A stretch of 64,000 bases of DNA from Lunularia cruciata. Taxonomy: Eukaryota; Streptophyta; Marchantiopsida; Lunulariales; Lunulariaceae. Made by a program: the position numbers and the translations under genes. Location: contig OX419759.1 of assembly GCA_948567375.1 (NCBI GenBank), positions 31,721,493 through 31,785,492 on the forward strand, given 5' to 3'. Position 1 is the first letter of the stretch; every line of letters begins with the position of its first letter. The notes beneath the pieces are model-generated. The model was not told where the DNA came from and did no database searches. It saw only the letters and a program-made list of their open reading frames with translations. Shown in pieces: positions 48,000-60,200 of this stretch.

Positions 48000-49003
48000 T
48001 GAAGGTCGAGGGCCTTTGGGAAGTCAAGCACAATAGTTGGTAGATATATGCCCAATACGACCACAATTGTAACAACAGCGTTGTTCTCCTTGAGTTCCTT
48101 CTCCTTGTGGGACTCCATCTCTCCATTCTTCTACCTATCCCCGTTCTCCTTGAAGCAATCGTGCTCCTCGGTCTCGAAACCGAAGGTTGTCCAATTCCAT
48201 TGGTATTGGTCCATCCATGGGTGGCATTTTTACTCGATAATGTTGAGGTGGAACTACTCCTTCACCTCCACCTAATGCTCTTGCTATTCTTTGCGCACAA
48301 GCAATGGCTTCAAATATCATGCGAGGATTTTGTACCATGACTTCTTGGCAAATCCGCTCCTTCAACCCTCGTTTGAAATTGTCGAGAGCCTCTGCTGGAC
48401 TCATGTCGGTTATTGCAACTTGTAGATCCACAAATGCCTTCATGTACTCTTGTATGTTGTTCTTCTGTTTCAATCCCCATAGTCGGATCCGGGCCATCTG
48501 CACAAAATCCACCGATTGGAAATTCTTCAACAATCCTTCTTGCATTGATGTCCATGTGACCTCCCTTCTCTCAGCGAACATGGATCGTTCCCAAGCGTCG
48601 TACCATGTGAGGGCTTTATTGGTCAAGTATCCACATGCAAACACACCTGCACCATCCTCGGTGATCTCTGTTGAGAACAACCAAAAATATCGATTCATTC
48701 TCGAGATCCAATTCTCCACTACTCCCATCATACGCTGCCCCTTGTAAGGCTCGATGTTGCAGGTCTTCTTCATACGGAGTAGTAATGTGGCTTCATCATT
48801 GATAGGGTTTGTAGGCAGGGGTGCCTCTCCAAGTACTTCAGTTGCATGTATTGGATTTTGAGACGGCTCTTCTTCTTGCATTGCTTGATCATTCCTGAGG
48901 GTCTGCACTTGACTTTGTAATGCCTCCATGGTCATCTTAATCTCTCAAAGTTGTTCAACATCTCTTGCATTCCTTGCACCAACTCCTGCAATTGCGGATC
49001 CAT
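48000..49003 (-). pseudogene. Chromovirus gag
   Basis: The frame from ATG 49003 (MDPQLQELVQGM) shifts by one base near 48936 and continues as the retrotransposon gag domain (ALTWYDAWERS, LKNFQSVDFVQMARIRLWGL, YMKAFVDLQ). A zinc knuckle, CYNCGRIGHISTNYC, near 48030-48080 has five instead of four residues before the last Cys. A stop follows soon after it. Confidence 0.82.
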
Positions 49004-49038
49004 GGTTCCTGTAACACTTGATTGCTATACCCTAAACT

Positions 49039-49560
49039 TCAATAGAGAGTTAATATGATTACTCTGAAGGGCGCATAAACTATTGGAACTACCATTTGGA
49101 CCTCAGAAGCTACCACTCGTTGGTAATATTCCTCACCGAAATTCTTGACCACAAAATCCCTAAACATCACTTTCGGTCTCACTACATAACAAATTTCTAC
49201 TTGAGTGTTGAAAGGGAAAGGATTTGGGACATTCGAATCCATCACAACAAAATGTAAATTGTCAAATACCACTTTCTATCATAAATCACTACACGCAAAA
49301 TCACTGGGTTTGGCGAATTCATTATTGTATCCATGAACTCTGCTCCGAAGTGAAAAACCAAATACACTCTCACTTGCTCGCGCTGAATGTACATAATCTT
49401 GATGTTGAATGGATACAAGAATGCAAAGCAAGGCATTGGATATTGTCCTCCCGGAGCATCCTTTCTATCCTCCTAATCTACCAATTACACCTGAATGTCT
49501 CTCCTCAATATAACTCAGTCTTAGTAGCCCATGTTCTTCCAAGAGGGGTGATCCACTCTC
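49039..49560 (-). pseudogene. Extra ORF between primer site and gag
   Basis: Minus-strand frames encode FLYPFNIKIMYIQREQVRVY, then, after frame changes, MDSNVPNPFPFNTQVEICY and VVKNFGEEYYQRVV. The start of the same ORF is present in the second chromovirus at 63880-64000 (FLNPFYIKVMYIQREKI), so it is conserved between independent copies. I do not recognise its family. Frame breaks show decay in this copy. Confidence 0.55.
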
Positions 49561-49570
49561 TTGGACAACA

Positions 49571-49585
49571 CCTGCTCTGATACCA
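49571..49585 (-). promoter_or_regulatory. Primer binding site, tRNA-iMet
   Basis: Minus-strand TGGTATCAGAGCAGG lies one base inside the 5' LTR and is complementary to the 3' end of initiator methionine tRNA. The start of reverse transcription fixes the element's orientation. Confidence 0.92.
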
Positions 49586-49586
49586 T

Positions 49587-50367
49587 TGTAATACTCCGAG
49601 GATAGGAGACTTGAAGAGAAACACACCATGAGAAACACACACTTTCACACTCAAACTCCGATGCCCCAAAGGAGCACCTTCTCTTTATTATATAGGCAAA
49701 ATTGATCTCCTCCAATGAAGCTCCACCATAGGATTAGGTACATAGATAGGTGACATGTCAGCAAGCTCCACCCTTGGATTACTTACTTGGATGGGTGACA
49801 TGTTGGTCCTGGTCCTATCTGGTTGGTCAAATAAGCTTTGACTGGAGGGAATCTTTTAGGGAATCTTCTTGTAGGAATCTCAAAATCACGTGGGTGAGTT
49901 ACCGTTTGAAAGCTCTTGATGAGACAAAGTTAGGGGAAGAGAAGGCCAGGCTTTCCTCCATTTGGGGGGGGGGGGGGGGGGGGGGGGGGAATTTGCACAT
50001 TTTTGAGGCCTAATTCATCCGTCTAGGCCTTTGAAATTGCCTTCAAAGATTTCAGATTTCAGGCATATTTTGGTTCCAACTCTATTAGTAGAAGTCTCCT
50101 TTTGGTGATACCTCTTTCTGATCTATTCATTCCATCCTGTGTAACATCCTTCTAGATGTTACAAACCCAACTCCCACCTTCAAATCATATGTCTAGCTAT
50201 TGGTTCTAAGGTTTTCAAATCTATTTCGGTTTTCTGCCCTATTAGTAGAAGTACCCTTTTGGTGATACTTCTATCTGATGTATTTTGACCATCATGTATA
50301 ACATCATTCCAGATGTTACCAAACCGAATTTCACATCCAGATCATGTGGTTAGCTCTTGGTATTACA
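49587..50367 (-). repeat. Chromovirus 5' LTR
   Basis: Bounded by TGTAATACTCC and GGTATTACA on the plus strand and flanked by TCTCC. It contains a 26-G homopolymer at 49964-49989. A TATA-like TATTATATAGGC (plus strand, 49687) marks the probable promoter region. Confidence 0.92.
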
Positions 50368-50372
50368 TCTCC

Positions 50373-52650
50373 CCACTTGAGCTTTCATAGGGATATGTCA
50401 CATCTGCATATGGATTACTTGTTCTTGGAGTGCAAATAAAATTTGAAGATTTTATTACATGCTTATTAGATACTGCCCTTGGAAAGGATATTGTCTATGT
50501 GGATGACCTCCTCTACTAAGAGATTCGCAAATGGCATTTGGTATACTCTCCTCTCGTATTGCTTGTCTATCGATTTACCTTCTTTGCATGGTTCTCCTTC
50601 CTTGACTTTCTTATCTCATTTGAGAGCTTTTGATAGGGGGATTATGGGAGTCTTTGGTAATATCAGCGGACTAGGGGCATTTGAGTGTGTAATAGGGGAT
50701 TTGGCACATAGACAGACATCTCTATTGATTTTGTACGGAGGGGTAAACCTATTGACTATGGAGGAGACAACACCTTAAGCATTTTTGAGTAGTTGGGCTC
50801 TCTCGCCACCACTACTTTCCTCCCATTCTTTGGTTGCTAATAGGCCTATTTTAGAGACATATGTGGCCAAGGTGGAGGAGAGATCTTTTTCTCTCCAGGT
50901 GTTATTGCAATAGACTAGAGATGGTCTATCTCCATTGGCAAGGGAGTACCTCTGTCCTTTGCTTTACTACCATCAAATTCAACCAAAGGTTTGCAGTCTT
51001 CCTTGATGGAGCAATAGTGTAAACATATGCTATATTCTCTCTTAGTTGACTCGTCCATTCCTTGGGCCACTAGAGGATGTCTTCACTCTTGCTTTGGTAG
51101 GATGCATGCCCTTGGATCCTAGCTTGATCGTGCAATAGTGCATTCAGACTTGCACCAATCACCTTCTCTACAATCATGATTTTCTACCTAAGTTTGGTAC
51201 ACCTGTCTGCATCTTTGTTACTAAGTTGTGAGTGTGGTTCTACACTAGATGCAGCCGTGGTCCATATGACATGGTGTCCTTTTGGAGGATAGTGGATAGC
51301 TACCCATGATGCAATCAAGGATATAGTGCTTGTTATGGCACAAGAGAGTGGATACCTTGCTTGGAAGGAGAGAGTTTGTATGCTTTGTAGATGACATGTG
51401 TTAGAGAAAAATTATATTTGGTCCGAGATGATCAAGTGATAGTGGCGGATATTGTGGTTACAAATCCTACGAGTGATGCAGTTTTTAAGGGAGCAATTAC
51501 TCATCCTTCTGGATGGGTGGCGAGCATAGCAACATCACACAAGGTCTCCAAGTACTATGAGTCGGCCTGTCTCTCACTCAGGATGAACCTCTAATGGCTA
51601 TTATGGTAGCGCACCATGGACTAAGAAGGCAAGGAACCCAAACTCCATCATACTCCTCCAAGGCTAACACTCCAAGACTCAAGACATTGCTCACTAGAGA
51701 ACTCAATGAGAGAGAGATAGTTGCAAATGAAAGGATGATGAGTACCTCCTCACCCCTTGTTATATACTTGTGAAATAGTTACGTACCAAAGTTACTAATT
51801 ACCGTAGTAACTCAAGTTACTAGACTAAAAGTCAAGTAAAGTCAAAAAGTAGAAAGGAATATCCATTCACATGGCATATTCCCCTAAGCATGTGGTCTTA
51901 TCTTGACCCAACCATTAAGTCAAGGATTCCTTCACATGGGCTATCCTTGGACTAAAGAAGAATCCAAAACAAAAAGACTTTGCGGGCCCAAGAGTTCTCA
52001 ACTCTTTCCTCAAAGCCAAACACCTAGGAATAATACCAAGTCAACACACTAAAATCCAAAATAGTGGTGCTCATCTTTTCTACTTCCTCTAAAATAAGGT
52101 CCCCTCTATCTTAGCTATGACTAACTTTAGCTAACCATGACTAATACAGAACCATCCTTTATCTCTATATAAATAATATCTCTTAAATACTTGTAATACC
52201 AAGCTAAATATCACAATACCACACACATGCACAAATGGGTGTTACAGTACAGGAGTATACAACGGGGTCACCTCTTTCTTCCTCTAGCCTTGGAGTTATA
52301 TGTAGCTATGGACATGGGGTTCGACACATTTATCAAGGAGTGTACGTAAACTTATCATATTAGACTTCAAGCGGTACCACTCTCACTCTCATACTTTGTA
52401 GCATACTTTGGATAGCATGTGTCCATTGCTCTACACAAAGTATTGGCTAGTGCAATCCAGAAGAGTGCAATCACACTAGGTGATGTTTCAATAGTTTGTA
52501 GACCTTAGGACTTACATAGCTCATATGTCTTAGGTGGGGCGGGATAGATATTTCATATCAATAGTATTCGGGCTTAACGCCATTTTACCTCTCCCTTGTC
52601 GTGCTTGATGGGGTCTTCCACTCATTCATATGTTATTCACGGTTGCCTTT
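50373..52650 (+). mobile_element. LINE copy 2, right part with 3' end
   Basis: The copy continues directly from 43754 once the chromovirus and one TCTCC are removed. Frames encode FLSHLRAFDRGIMGVFGNIS, GAFECVIGDLAHRQTS, the CCHC knuckle region (about 51225-51290) and LYLVRDDQVIVADIVVTNP of the endonuclease (51391-51594). A solo LTR splits it at 51555/52247. The 3' UTR (from CTAGCCTTGGAGTTATATG) parallels copy 1 and ends in ACCTCTCCCTTG, GCTTGATGGGGTCTTCC and GGTTGCCTTTTT near 52650. Confidence 0.78.
51556..52246 (-). repeat. Solo LTR of a second LTR family
   Basis: On the minus strand it begins TGTAACACCC, a common plant LTR start, and ends CCGACTCA. The candidate duplication AGTAC is found at 51551-51555 and 52246-52250, overlapping the LTR edge by a base. 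It interrupts the LINE between CCAAGTA and the continuation into GGGGTCACCTC. No internal coding region is present. Confidence 0.6.
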
Positions 52651-52671
52651 TTCCAGTTTTATTTGCTTCAA

Positions 52672-53090
52672 TGTAGCATTAAAGTGGATCCGTATATTTC
52701 TCAATATAAGTTGACCAATATTAAGACAATTCATTTATACTTATTCATTGAGCTACATACTTGAGAACAAGAATCATGCCCGTTAATTCAGGGTCAAGAA
52801 TTCAACCAATTTTAATTAAGGGTTAGTAAGCGTATTGTCAAATACAGAAATTATTGTCTAGACTAGACCTTGATAAAAAAATGTAGTGTTAAAGTGGATC
52901 CGTATATTTCTCAATATAAGTTGACCAATATTAAGACAATTCATTTATACTTATTCATTGAGCTACATACTTGAGAACAAGAATCATGCCCGTTAATTTA
53001 GGGTCAAGAATTCAACCAGTTTTAATTAATGGTAGTAAGCGTATTGTCAAATACAGAAAAATTGTTGTCTAGACTAGACCTTGATAAATC
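52672..53090. repeat. Tandem duplication, unit about 205 bp
   Basis: The unit starting AATGTAG and TTAAAGTGGATCCGTATATT occurs at 52672 and again at about 52880 with few differences (an extra A in a run, one T for C). It directly follows the LINE 3' end, so it may be duplicated target sequence. Confidence 0.9.
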
Positions 53091-55024
53091 AGCTACTATT
53101 GGACCCATTTGGCGAACTCACAAAGACACACAACAAGGTGGCAGTGCTCACTTTCAACCGCTTCCTTATTCTTGTAGTATCTTTATTGGTTGGCTAACAA
53201 AGTGTGGATCAAATCACTATGTTTGTCGGAAATAAACTGCTGTCGCTATCAACAGCTCACCTGTGCAATTGACAAATCTCAGTAAATCTATAGCCATGAT
53301 TATACTCTCAATCACTAAGCTATGAACCCACCATCACCGTGAAAGAATGGGAGCGATAAATCACATTGCCAAGGGCCCTCAATGTTGCACACGATCTTTG
53401 AAGATTACCCGAAACATCGGCAAAATTTCATTCGTTCTCACTGTAGTACTTTTTGGTCCGTCTACATTCTAACTAGCTCAAATCCCCGATAATTTGAGAA
53501 AGATGCAGAGATTTAGAATCAAGCCGGACGATGTAGTTCATCTCTCGACGGAAACTTCTGTCCTTTGTACCGATAATTATCTACATATTTATAATCCCCA
53601 AACACTTTGACAGTAGTCAAGGGTTGTGTAGGCCGATAACTTCACGTCGAGCTCAAAAGCATTCATAACCTGACCTTGATTCATTTCTACTCGGGAACTC
53701 CCGAACGAGAACTGACATCAAATTTGTCGTCTCGTATCACCAGATAAACAAGTGCAGCCAGCTGATACAGCTCCTTTGTCATCTGCATAAACATAACAAA
53801 TACACACATTGCACTAAAATATCGAGTTTGGAAGAAGTTGAAACACCGCACACTTTACTCCAGCCTCATACTCCTGGACCCATGTTTTCTGATTTCACCC
53901 CTACCAGTTTATTTTCCTGGCGAGACGCGCTTTGCAGTGTCCCGCTTAAATATAGTGCTGATCCATTTCGGCATTTGCAGAGAGGTGTAGAAAGTTGGAG
54001 ACTCTTCTTCACTATGGTTCTATCCTTTCAATCGTAGAGCTGGCTATCGTAACTCCTGATCATAGCATTCGAGATCATCTCAGATGCTATCTAGTATGAG
54101 TTAGGTGCTCGAATAAAGGGTGTTCATCAACCAGGTTTCATCAAGTACAGGAAAGGGTTAGATCCCCATAGGGGGTGCCTCATTGGCTACCCATGGCACC
54201 GACATGCTAGTACCGTACTTTTTAAGCTGCTCAAGAGTCGAAAACAGACCTAGTCTAGGACGATGTGCTTAGCCATTCTATAAGTGAGGTTATATCTTCC
54301 TTCATCGAGGTAGGAAGCTATAGACCAGACACAAAGCATCACATTGCAAACAGTTGAGTAAGGATTGATACTGGTAACAAAATAACCGGTAGATGTTGTC
54401 TATGAAAATCTGGGAAAATCTGTGTACATGTGAAAAGGTAGAAGATATCGGTACAAGAGCAAGAGACTCGCGTACCTCATCCATCCATCACAAGACAAGG
54501 TGGAAATCTCAAGTCTCCATATCAGTTGCTTCAGCTGGACGCGACTTCTTTTCCTGGATTCGGAGATCCTGTCCATCTCGGTCGCAGTAATACAGAGAGT
54601 GAGCTCAGGATGGCTAGGAACAGGAGGAGCTTGTGCATATCTTCGAAGGTATGCATAAGCAAGGAAGACAAACAGTAGTTTTCTTCATCGGCCTGCGCAG
54701 ACTTGGTTGGACTTCGTTACATTTCGAGTTCTTAAGAAACCTAAGGCATGGATTTGAGCTCGAGTCCTATGGAAGTTATGGTGCCACAATCATCAAACTT
54801 ATATTGTGGTGACCTCAATCCGTTCGTGGTAGCAATTTGGATCAAGTCCTGAGACGTGGATCATGAGTTACTAATAACGTCAGCGGAAGTAGGAATTTCC
54901 TCATGACATGAGGTTGGAGAGTTAGTTCTTTCCAGAAATTTTATCGCTTTCCTACTTAGCTTTCTCTACGGGCTCAAGAGAGCTATAATAACTCGGTGCA
55001 AGCGAAGCTAAGCATGTAGTGTAC
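53091..55024. other. Region downstream of the MATH gene
   Basis: No BTB-domain exon is found on the minus strand here. A strong acceptor (CTCCTCCTGTTCCTAG, near 54625 on the minus strand) would add only Pro-Ser before a stop to the upstream exon. A frame containing ISESRKRSRVQLKQLIWRL lies just beyond it in another phase. Nothing else is recognised. Confidence 0.4.
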
Positions 55025-56088
55025 CTGCATCTGAGCGATGTAAACGCTGGAAGACTCTGAGCTCCCGTCACTGTTCGCTTCGTGCGACTTGCACACTGAT
55101 CCTGAGCGGCGCTTATTGTCTTTGGGTGTGCTTTGTTTCACATTTTCTTTGATTCCATGTGGAACTTTAGGGCCTATGGTTACGGACGAGACAACAACAC
55201 CAACCTTACAGGTAAAGGAGAGAGTATCGTCTTTCAAGAATTCTGATTGTTCAAGCACGGCTCGTCTGAAGAAGCGTTTGTATCCCCTACACAATCAACA
55301 CCGCACAATCATTTGTGTATGAGAAATTTGGCTTCGTGGAATTTCAATCTTCAAGCAGAAAGAGAACTTCTGATCGGAATGAGATTTAGGACTCCTATTT
55401 GTTTTTCCAGATCCATGTTCGACCTGATTTGGCTGATAACTTTTCAGCAGCTATTCTTGCACTGGAACCCCTGAAAGCAGGAAGTGAACCAAATTGTCAT
55501 CAGGAAGTATGAGTGATCCAGTGTATGTGGCCATTGTCCTTTTACATGAGACTGTGGCCTCTGGCGTCTTCCAACCAACGTGAATAGTGACAAAGTCTGT
55601 GACTGTCCTGTACCAACGTTTCGAGGAATCATGAAGCAAATTGAAGGAGGTTGATAGAGAGTTAGAGAGCACAAGCGATACCACATGCTGCCGCGGTACT
55701 TGAGGGTGTAGGGTCCGGATTCCAGCGAGCGATCAAAGTGAGAGTGTCTTTTGTGTTCTCGCTTCTCCGATTGATCCAACAGAACCAACTCAAACAGGGC
55801 CCGCACATTCTCACCTTCGCTCACAAGGGCGATGAAAACTGACACATACAGACTATTATCCTCCTTATTTTTCCCATCCGGGTAGATATATATCGCCCAT
55901 TCATATCCACCAGCTGAAAAGCTCTGGCTCGATATGTATTTCCCCGCACCTAAACCCTTTGCGAGAGAGTAACCTTGTAGTGTAAATTCATGAGTTCCAA
56001 CCACTACTTCGAACCTTGCGTTGCTCTTAGCATTTGCAGCTTCCGCGTCCTCCTCCTTCACTGTAACCACTCCATCTTCTGGCTCCAT
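55025..56088 (-). CDS. BPM-type MATH domain protein, BTB part not found
   Basis: Two exons are clear: 55682-56088, starting at ATG 56088, and 55286 down to a CAG|GTAC donor at 55025; the frame also reads on to a stop at 54983. The first 223 residues carry a MATH domain (about 30-170) with the plant BPM signature: [67 protein letters not shown] and [23 protein letters not shown] proteins normally use MATH to bind substrates and a following BTB domain to bind cullin-3. Here a Ser/Lys-rich tail ([20 protein letters not shown]) follows and no BTB sequence appears in the next 1.9 kb. It may be a MATH-only gene, a truncated duplicate, or have distant exons. Confidence 0.78.
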
Positions 56089-59000
56089 TACTGTATAATC
56101 TCCTCCCCACTCGGCCTGAAATCTCCCTTCTATACAATCCACTTCCTGCTTTCTCAGGTCGAGGCTGTTAAGGTGCCGATCACGTTCCAAAGCCGCGAGC
56201 CCCCGACCCCCCCCACCCCGTGTTGTAAGTTTCCTAAAGTCAAGCTCAAGCTCATGCTCATGCAATTCCCATTTCTCGAGGTCAACCAAGGACGGCTCAG
56301 AAAAGATTTAACAAACTCTTTTCAGTATAGTTTACATATCAGCCGCATAAAACCCACTAATATATCGCAAATGATGAACCCAACGTCTCGGTTTGCAAAT
56401 TGATACACTCCTAATCGAACGAGATGCCAGATGCCAGCGGTTGGTGGACTCAAATCAATTGTCATCAACAGATTCTTTCTCATCATAATCTCAGACGCAA
56501 GTAGTGCCCAGCCACTATACGTCATGGAAGGTAGTTGACTCCAACGTTCACAGAGTCAGAAAACAGTGACGTTTTCTTTCAACATTGTCTGGAATCTCAT
56601 GGGTGAAGTGGGGTCAGAGAGTCAGCTTTCCGCACATGTAGTGTGTTACAGCAGCGGGTAGGAAACGATATCGTGCATCATCTTACTTGTCAATGACTGC
56701 CACCACATGACCTACTTAGAAACGAGCTTACATTAAAAGCAATAACAAGTTTCGTCGTTCTTTCGTACCTTTATTACTGAGAAGTTTGGATCATCAGGTA
56801 CTGGCTACCGCAGTTGCATTGTAGTGCTGCAGGTATAGCTATGACATCTACTCATTCATGCAGCCGAAACATCGAGCGATCTAGCGTTTGCTGATGAGCC
56901 AGGCTGCATTGCATCCCTTTTTCTTCAGTCACAGTCCTGTAAATTGAAGCACTCTGTCTGATCACACGCAAAAGTTGAGTGCCATGTTGTCAAGGAGATG
57001 CAGCAGTAGATAGATCCCTTAAGTCAAAGACTGTCACTGTATGTATGATGTAAATGTGATGATTTAACGCCGTGCATGATTGTTCTTCTTTGCTTACGGT
57101 TAAGCCTTATGCTCACCATGCTCACTTGCGAATTCTAAAAATTCTGATCTAAGAAAGTATTCGGATTATGAGCTCCATTGCTTACAAGTGAACCTCTTTT
57201 TCGACAAGAAGCCATGGAAATCATATGGTAGGACATTCAAGAGTTGAGATTCTGAACAATGAAAGTCCTTAGCATTCCGGAGTATTATTGCACTGTACTG
57301 GAGTCCTTTCTCTGTCGTCAACGTGGTTGGTGGACTTCACAACGGTCATCCTCGTCTACGAGATGCCGTTGCATGAGGTCCTAGTCCATGAAGACATACC
57401 CTTTTAAGTCACTGGATCCAGTACCCATGGTCCAGTCACTTGTGGCGCTCGTGTTCATCACTGTGTTTTGTTGAGAATATGGACATGCCGTCAGACATTT
57501 AGGAGCACAAGACGGCATCTTAAGTGAGTTACAAGTTTTATCCGTGGTTGATCTGGAGGCAAGAGGGGTACAAGGGTCTCGAAATTGGATGAAGCGTGAT
57601 ACTTATTTCAACGCCATGTAGAGACGCAAATGATCATATAGTTTATGTTATTTATGTTACCTTATGTAAGATCAAATTTATAAATCTTACATGTATCAAT
57701 GCACCAGATACTTAGTATATACTAGAGATTACAATCATTGGTTTCTGATGTTTCTGAAAGACGCAATGGGAAGCATTCTCAGGAAGGACTACTGTCGCCA
57801 AGCAAATCTAAGTAGTCTTTTCGTTGATCCTATGCAAGAATAATTCCATGTGAGCTTTGACCTCCTGGTGACTGCATTCATCGCACCCGATGGATTTATT
57901 TGTCTGTTCTGGTGAAAATTGCGCCGAATAGTACCTAATCAGGGTAGTTGGGCCTGAAAACCTTGCGCCCAATGGTATGATGTATAAGCTTAACCTGTGC
58001 GATTACATATGTGGATTAGCTGTCCTACTTTTGGCAAATTATCTGCAGTCTCTATATTTTCTTGGTCCAAAAACAGAGAACAACGACAGTTTAACACTCG
58101 TTTCTTCCAAAACTTGATCAAATGCTCCTATACTTTTGGTTTAAAGTCTACACCGTTACTTTTGATCAGTATCGAGAGAAACAGAGTATATAGTGATGTT
58201 GAGGAATAACGATGGTAAACAGGATCAGGCAGGTATTTTCTGAGATCTCAACTGACAGGGAGTGATCCAGCGACATCCATGTTTACATTTTACTTGGGAA
58301 GGACAGGGATTATATCTCTACGACACAGAAGTTTGGGAATACGCTTTCAGTTGAAAATTCAGACAATATTGTGAGCCAAAAACTCGAGATCTGCGCCTTG
58401 GATATTGAGGTCTCACGGTCACCTCATGAATGACTAAAGTAGAGTGCCATTTTAGTCAGTGATTATCATTTCAAACGAATTTATGATAAACATCCACGAG
58501 TGAAGAATCGAGATCTTTGTAAAATCCACATTCTGTGGACGAGTTCTGAAATGGTAACATGATAACTAAAGACATGAACTTCTTGAGATCCGAAATAGTA
58601 GGAAGTTTTCAAGATAAACTTGCCAACTCTATTTGCACAAAAGAAGTTTCTTCTTTTCTTCTGGGACGAAAGTGCGAGTGCGGTAAAGCTTCTTCCGAAT
58701 GCCATTGTACATGGCCAAAACAGAGAGTTTTATCTATTCAAGCTGGACTCAAAGCGTATGTTCCACCATAATACCGTATTGGTTCCCAGTTTCAGAGTCA
58801 CCCATCATTGCGAACTTTTCGCAGATCACATGTTGTAACTTCCGATGACGCACATTGCAGCAGACTCTTTTATTAGCTTTTTTGTATTTGATAACCTTAA
58901 CCACCGTAGGTTAGAGTGAGCAATCAGAACGAGATAAGACTTCTGCAGATGTGTTCAACAGTCAAATTTCGGTGCCTTTCGGCATGTTGAAAGTTCCAGC

Positions 59001-60200
59001 AGTTGGTGCAGTTGTTTGAAGAGTTGATCAAAGGACAATTCTGATGCTTCTGCTATTGCAGCAGACTTCCCTGATCCCACCCAAGGTACATACATGACAC
59101 TATGGACCCATATTGCTGAGACGTCTCTGCGCTGTATTACAGGTATACTAGGACACAAAGGCATAATTCACATCAGAAGAGAGAAGAACAGTGTGTTATG
59201 GATTTCCGCAGATACAAGTAAAAACTAACTTTACCGAGAAAAATACTCACCTCTTATTGACAAACCTGCTCAGCTAGCCCTGTGCTCAATCACTCAAGCA
59301 AACTTCGTTTGCCGCTTCAACGACTCTGGTAACAATATGTGAAATTGGGGGTCTTTAGGAGTATCCTCTCTCCATCCCCAACCTTGGTTATCTCCATCTA
59401 CAGATACTCATCTCAACTTCGGTGTAAGTTCTCAAATATGGGAAAAGGTCATTAAATTATCACTTACTGTCAACAGATTCATATGCCTCATGAATATTCA
59501 CTCCCTGAGGTAAATAAGATTCTCCACGGAATGATCAATTCCCCCTCGGGTGCCAGGTTTAGCTTCAGAATCACATGCGCTAATGTAACGGTATTTAGCA
59601 CAAAAGGTTGCAAATTAGGCAGTAAATAGTCGCCTCAAAACGGTCCCGTCTTATCCGGATGGATAACAGAGAACGATTTCACTGCAAACGCAACACAAAC
59701 TCATTTCAGGAACAGCTTTTGAACTTGGAAATAGACGAGCCTTCGCTACTGCTAAAACCGATGCTCGCTGCAGCATCCCATTCAAGGGATATAAATCGTT
59801 CGGGCAAATATCCCTCCAACTGTTAATAAAATTGTCCTCTCCCCAAGGGATTCAATAAAATCATGGATACTAAGCCAAAAGGACAACTCAAGGACCACAA
59901 GAGCCTTACTTTCTGGAGTTATTCGGCCTTCGGAGCGCATACTTTGGGCCAAAAACATAAATCTGAAAATGCAGAAAGAGAAATAAAACATCGTCTTGCC
60001 AAAATATTTCAAAACCTTGAACAAGATACTCTTCCACATCATACTCGGAAAGTGGACTGGAGACTCCGTTTACCAGACTTGTTTCAAAAACACCGAAGAT
60101 TTGTTGGTCAGCTAAATATTTTAACAGGTTCTCCTGCTGTGTGATTCTAAAGAATTCTGTTTGTATAATAATCATGCTGGCAAAAGTATTTGCGAGATCA
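56089..60200. other. Intergenic, no gene recognised
   Basis: The first part is the MATH gene 5' UTR and promoter; its frame is open upstream to 56289 but without an ATG. The remainder has only short frames on both strands with no recognisable domain or repeat. Confidence 0.5.

Larger units (their letters stand above)
43755..50367 (-). mobile_element. Ty3/gypsy chromovirus, complete but degenerate
   Basis: The 3' LTR is 43755-44494 and the 5' LTR 49587-50367, with ends of TGTAATAC...GTATTACA type (the 43755 end is mutated to TATA). A TCTCC duplication at 43750-43754 and 50368-50372 marks the insertion. The minus-strand order is LTR, tRNA-iMet primer site, an extra upstream ORF, gag, protease, RT, RNase H, integrase, chromodomain, polypurine tract and LTR. 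Gene order and chromodomain place it among chromoviruses. Stops and frameshifts in several domains mean it cannot be autonomous now. It sits inside LINE copy 2. Confidence 0.93.

Noticed and set aside
53700-53800. Minus-strand stretch MTKELYQLAALVYLVIRDD as a BTB exon
   Set aside because: It follows an acceptor-like TATGCAG but lacks every BTB signature (DVTFxV, AHKxVLAARS) and stops quickly.
53828-54037. 69-codon plus-strand frame near 53.9 kb
   Set aside because: No domain, no splice context that extends it, and no similarity to the neighbouring MATH gene.
58955-59164. Minus-strand frame with GSGKSAAIAEASEL, resembling a P-loop
   Set aside because: Only the short GSGKS string fits; spacing, length and context do not support an ATPase gene.
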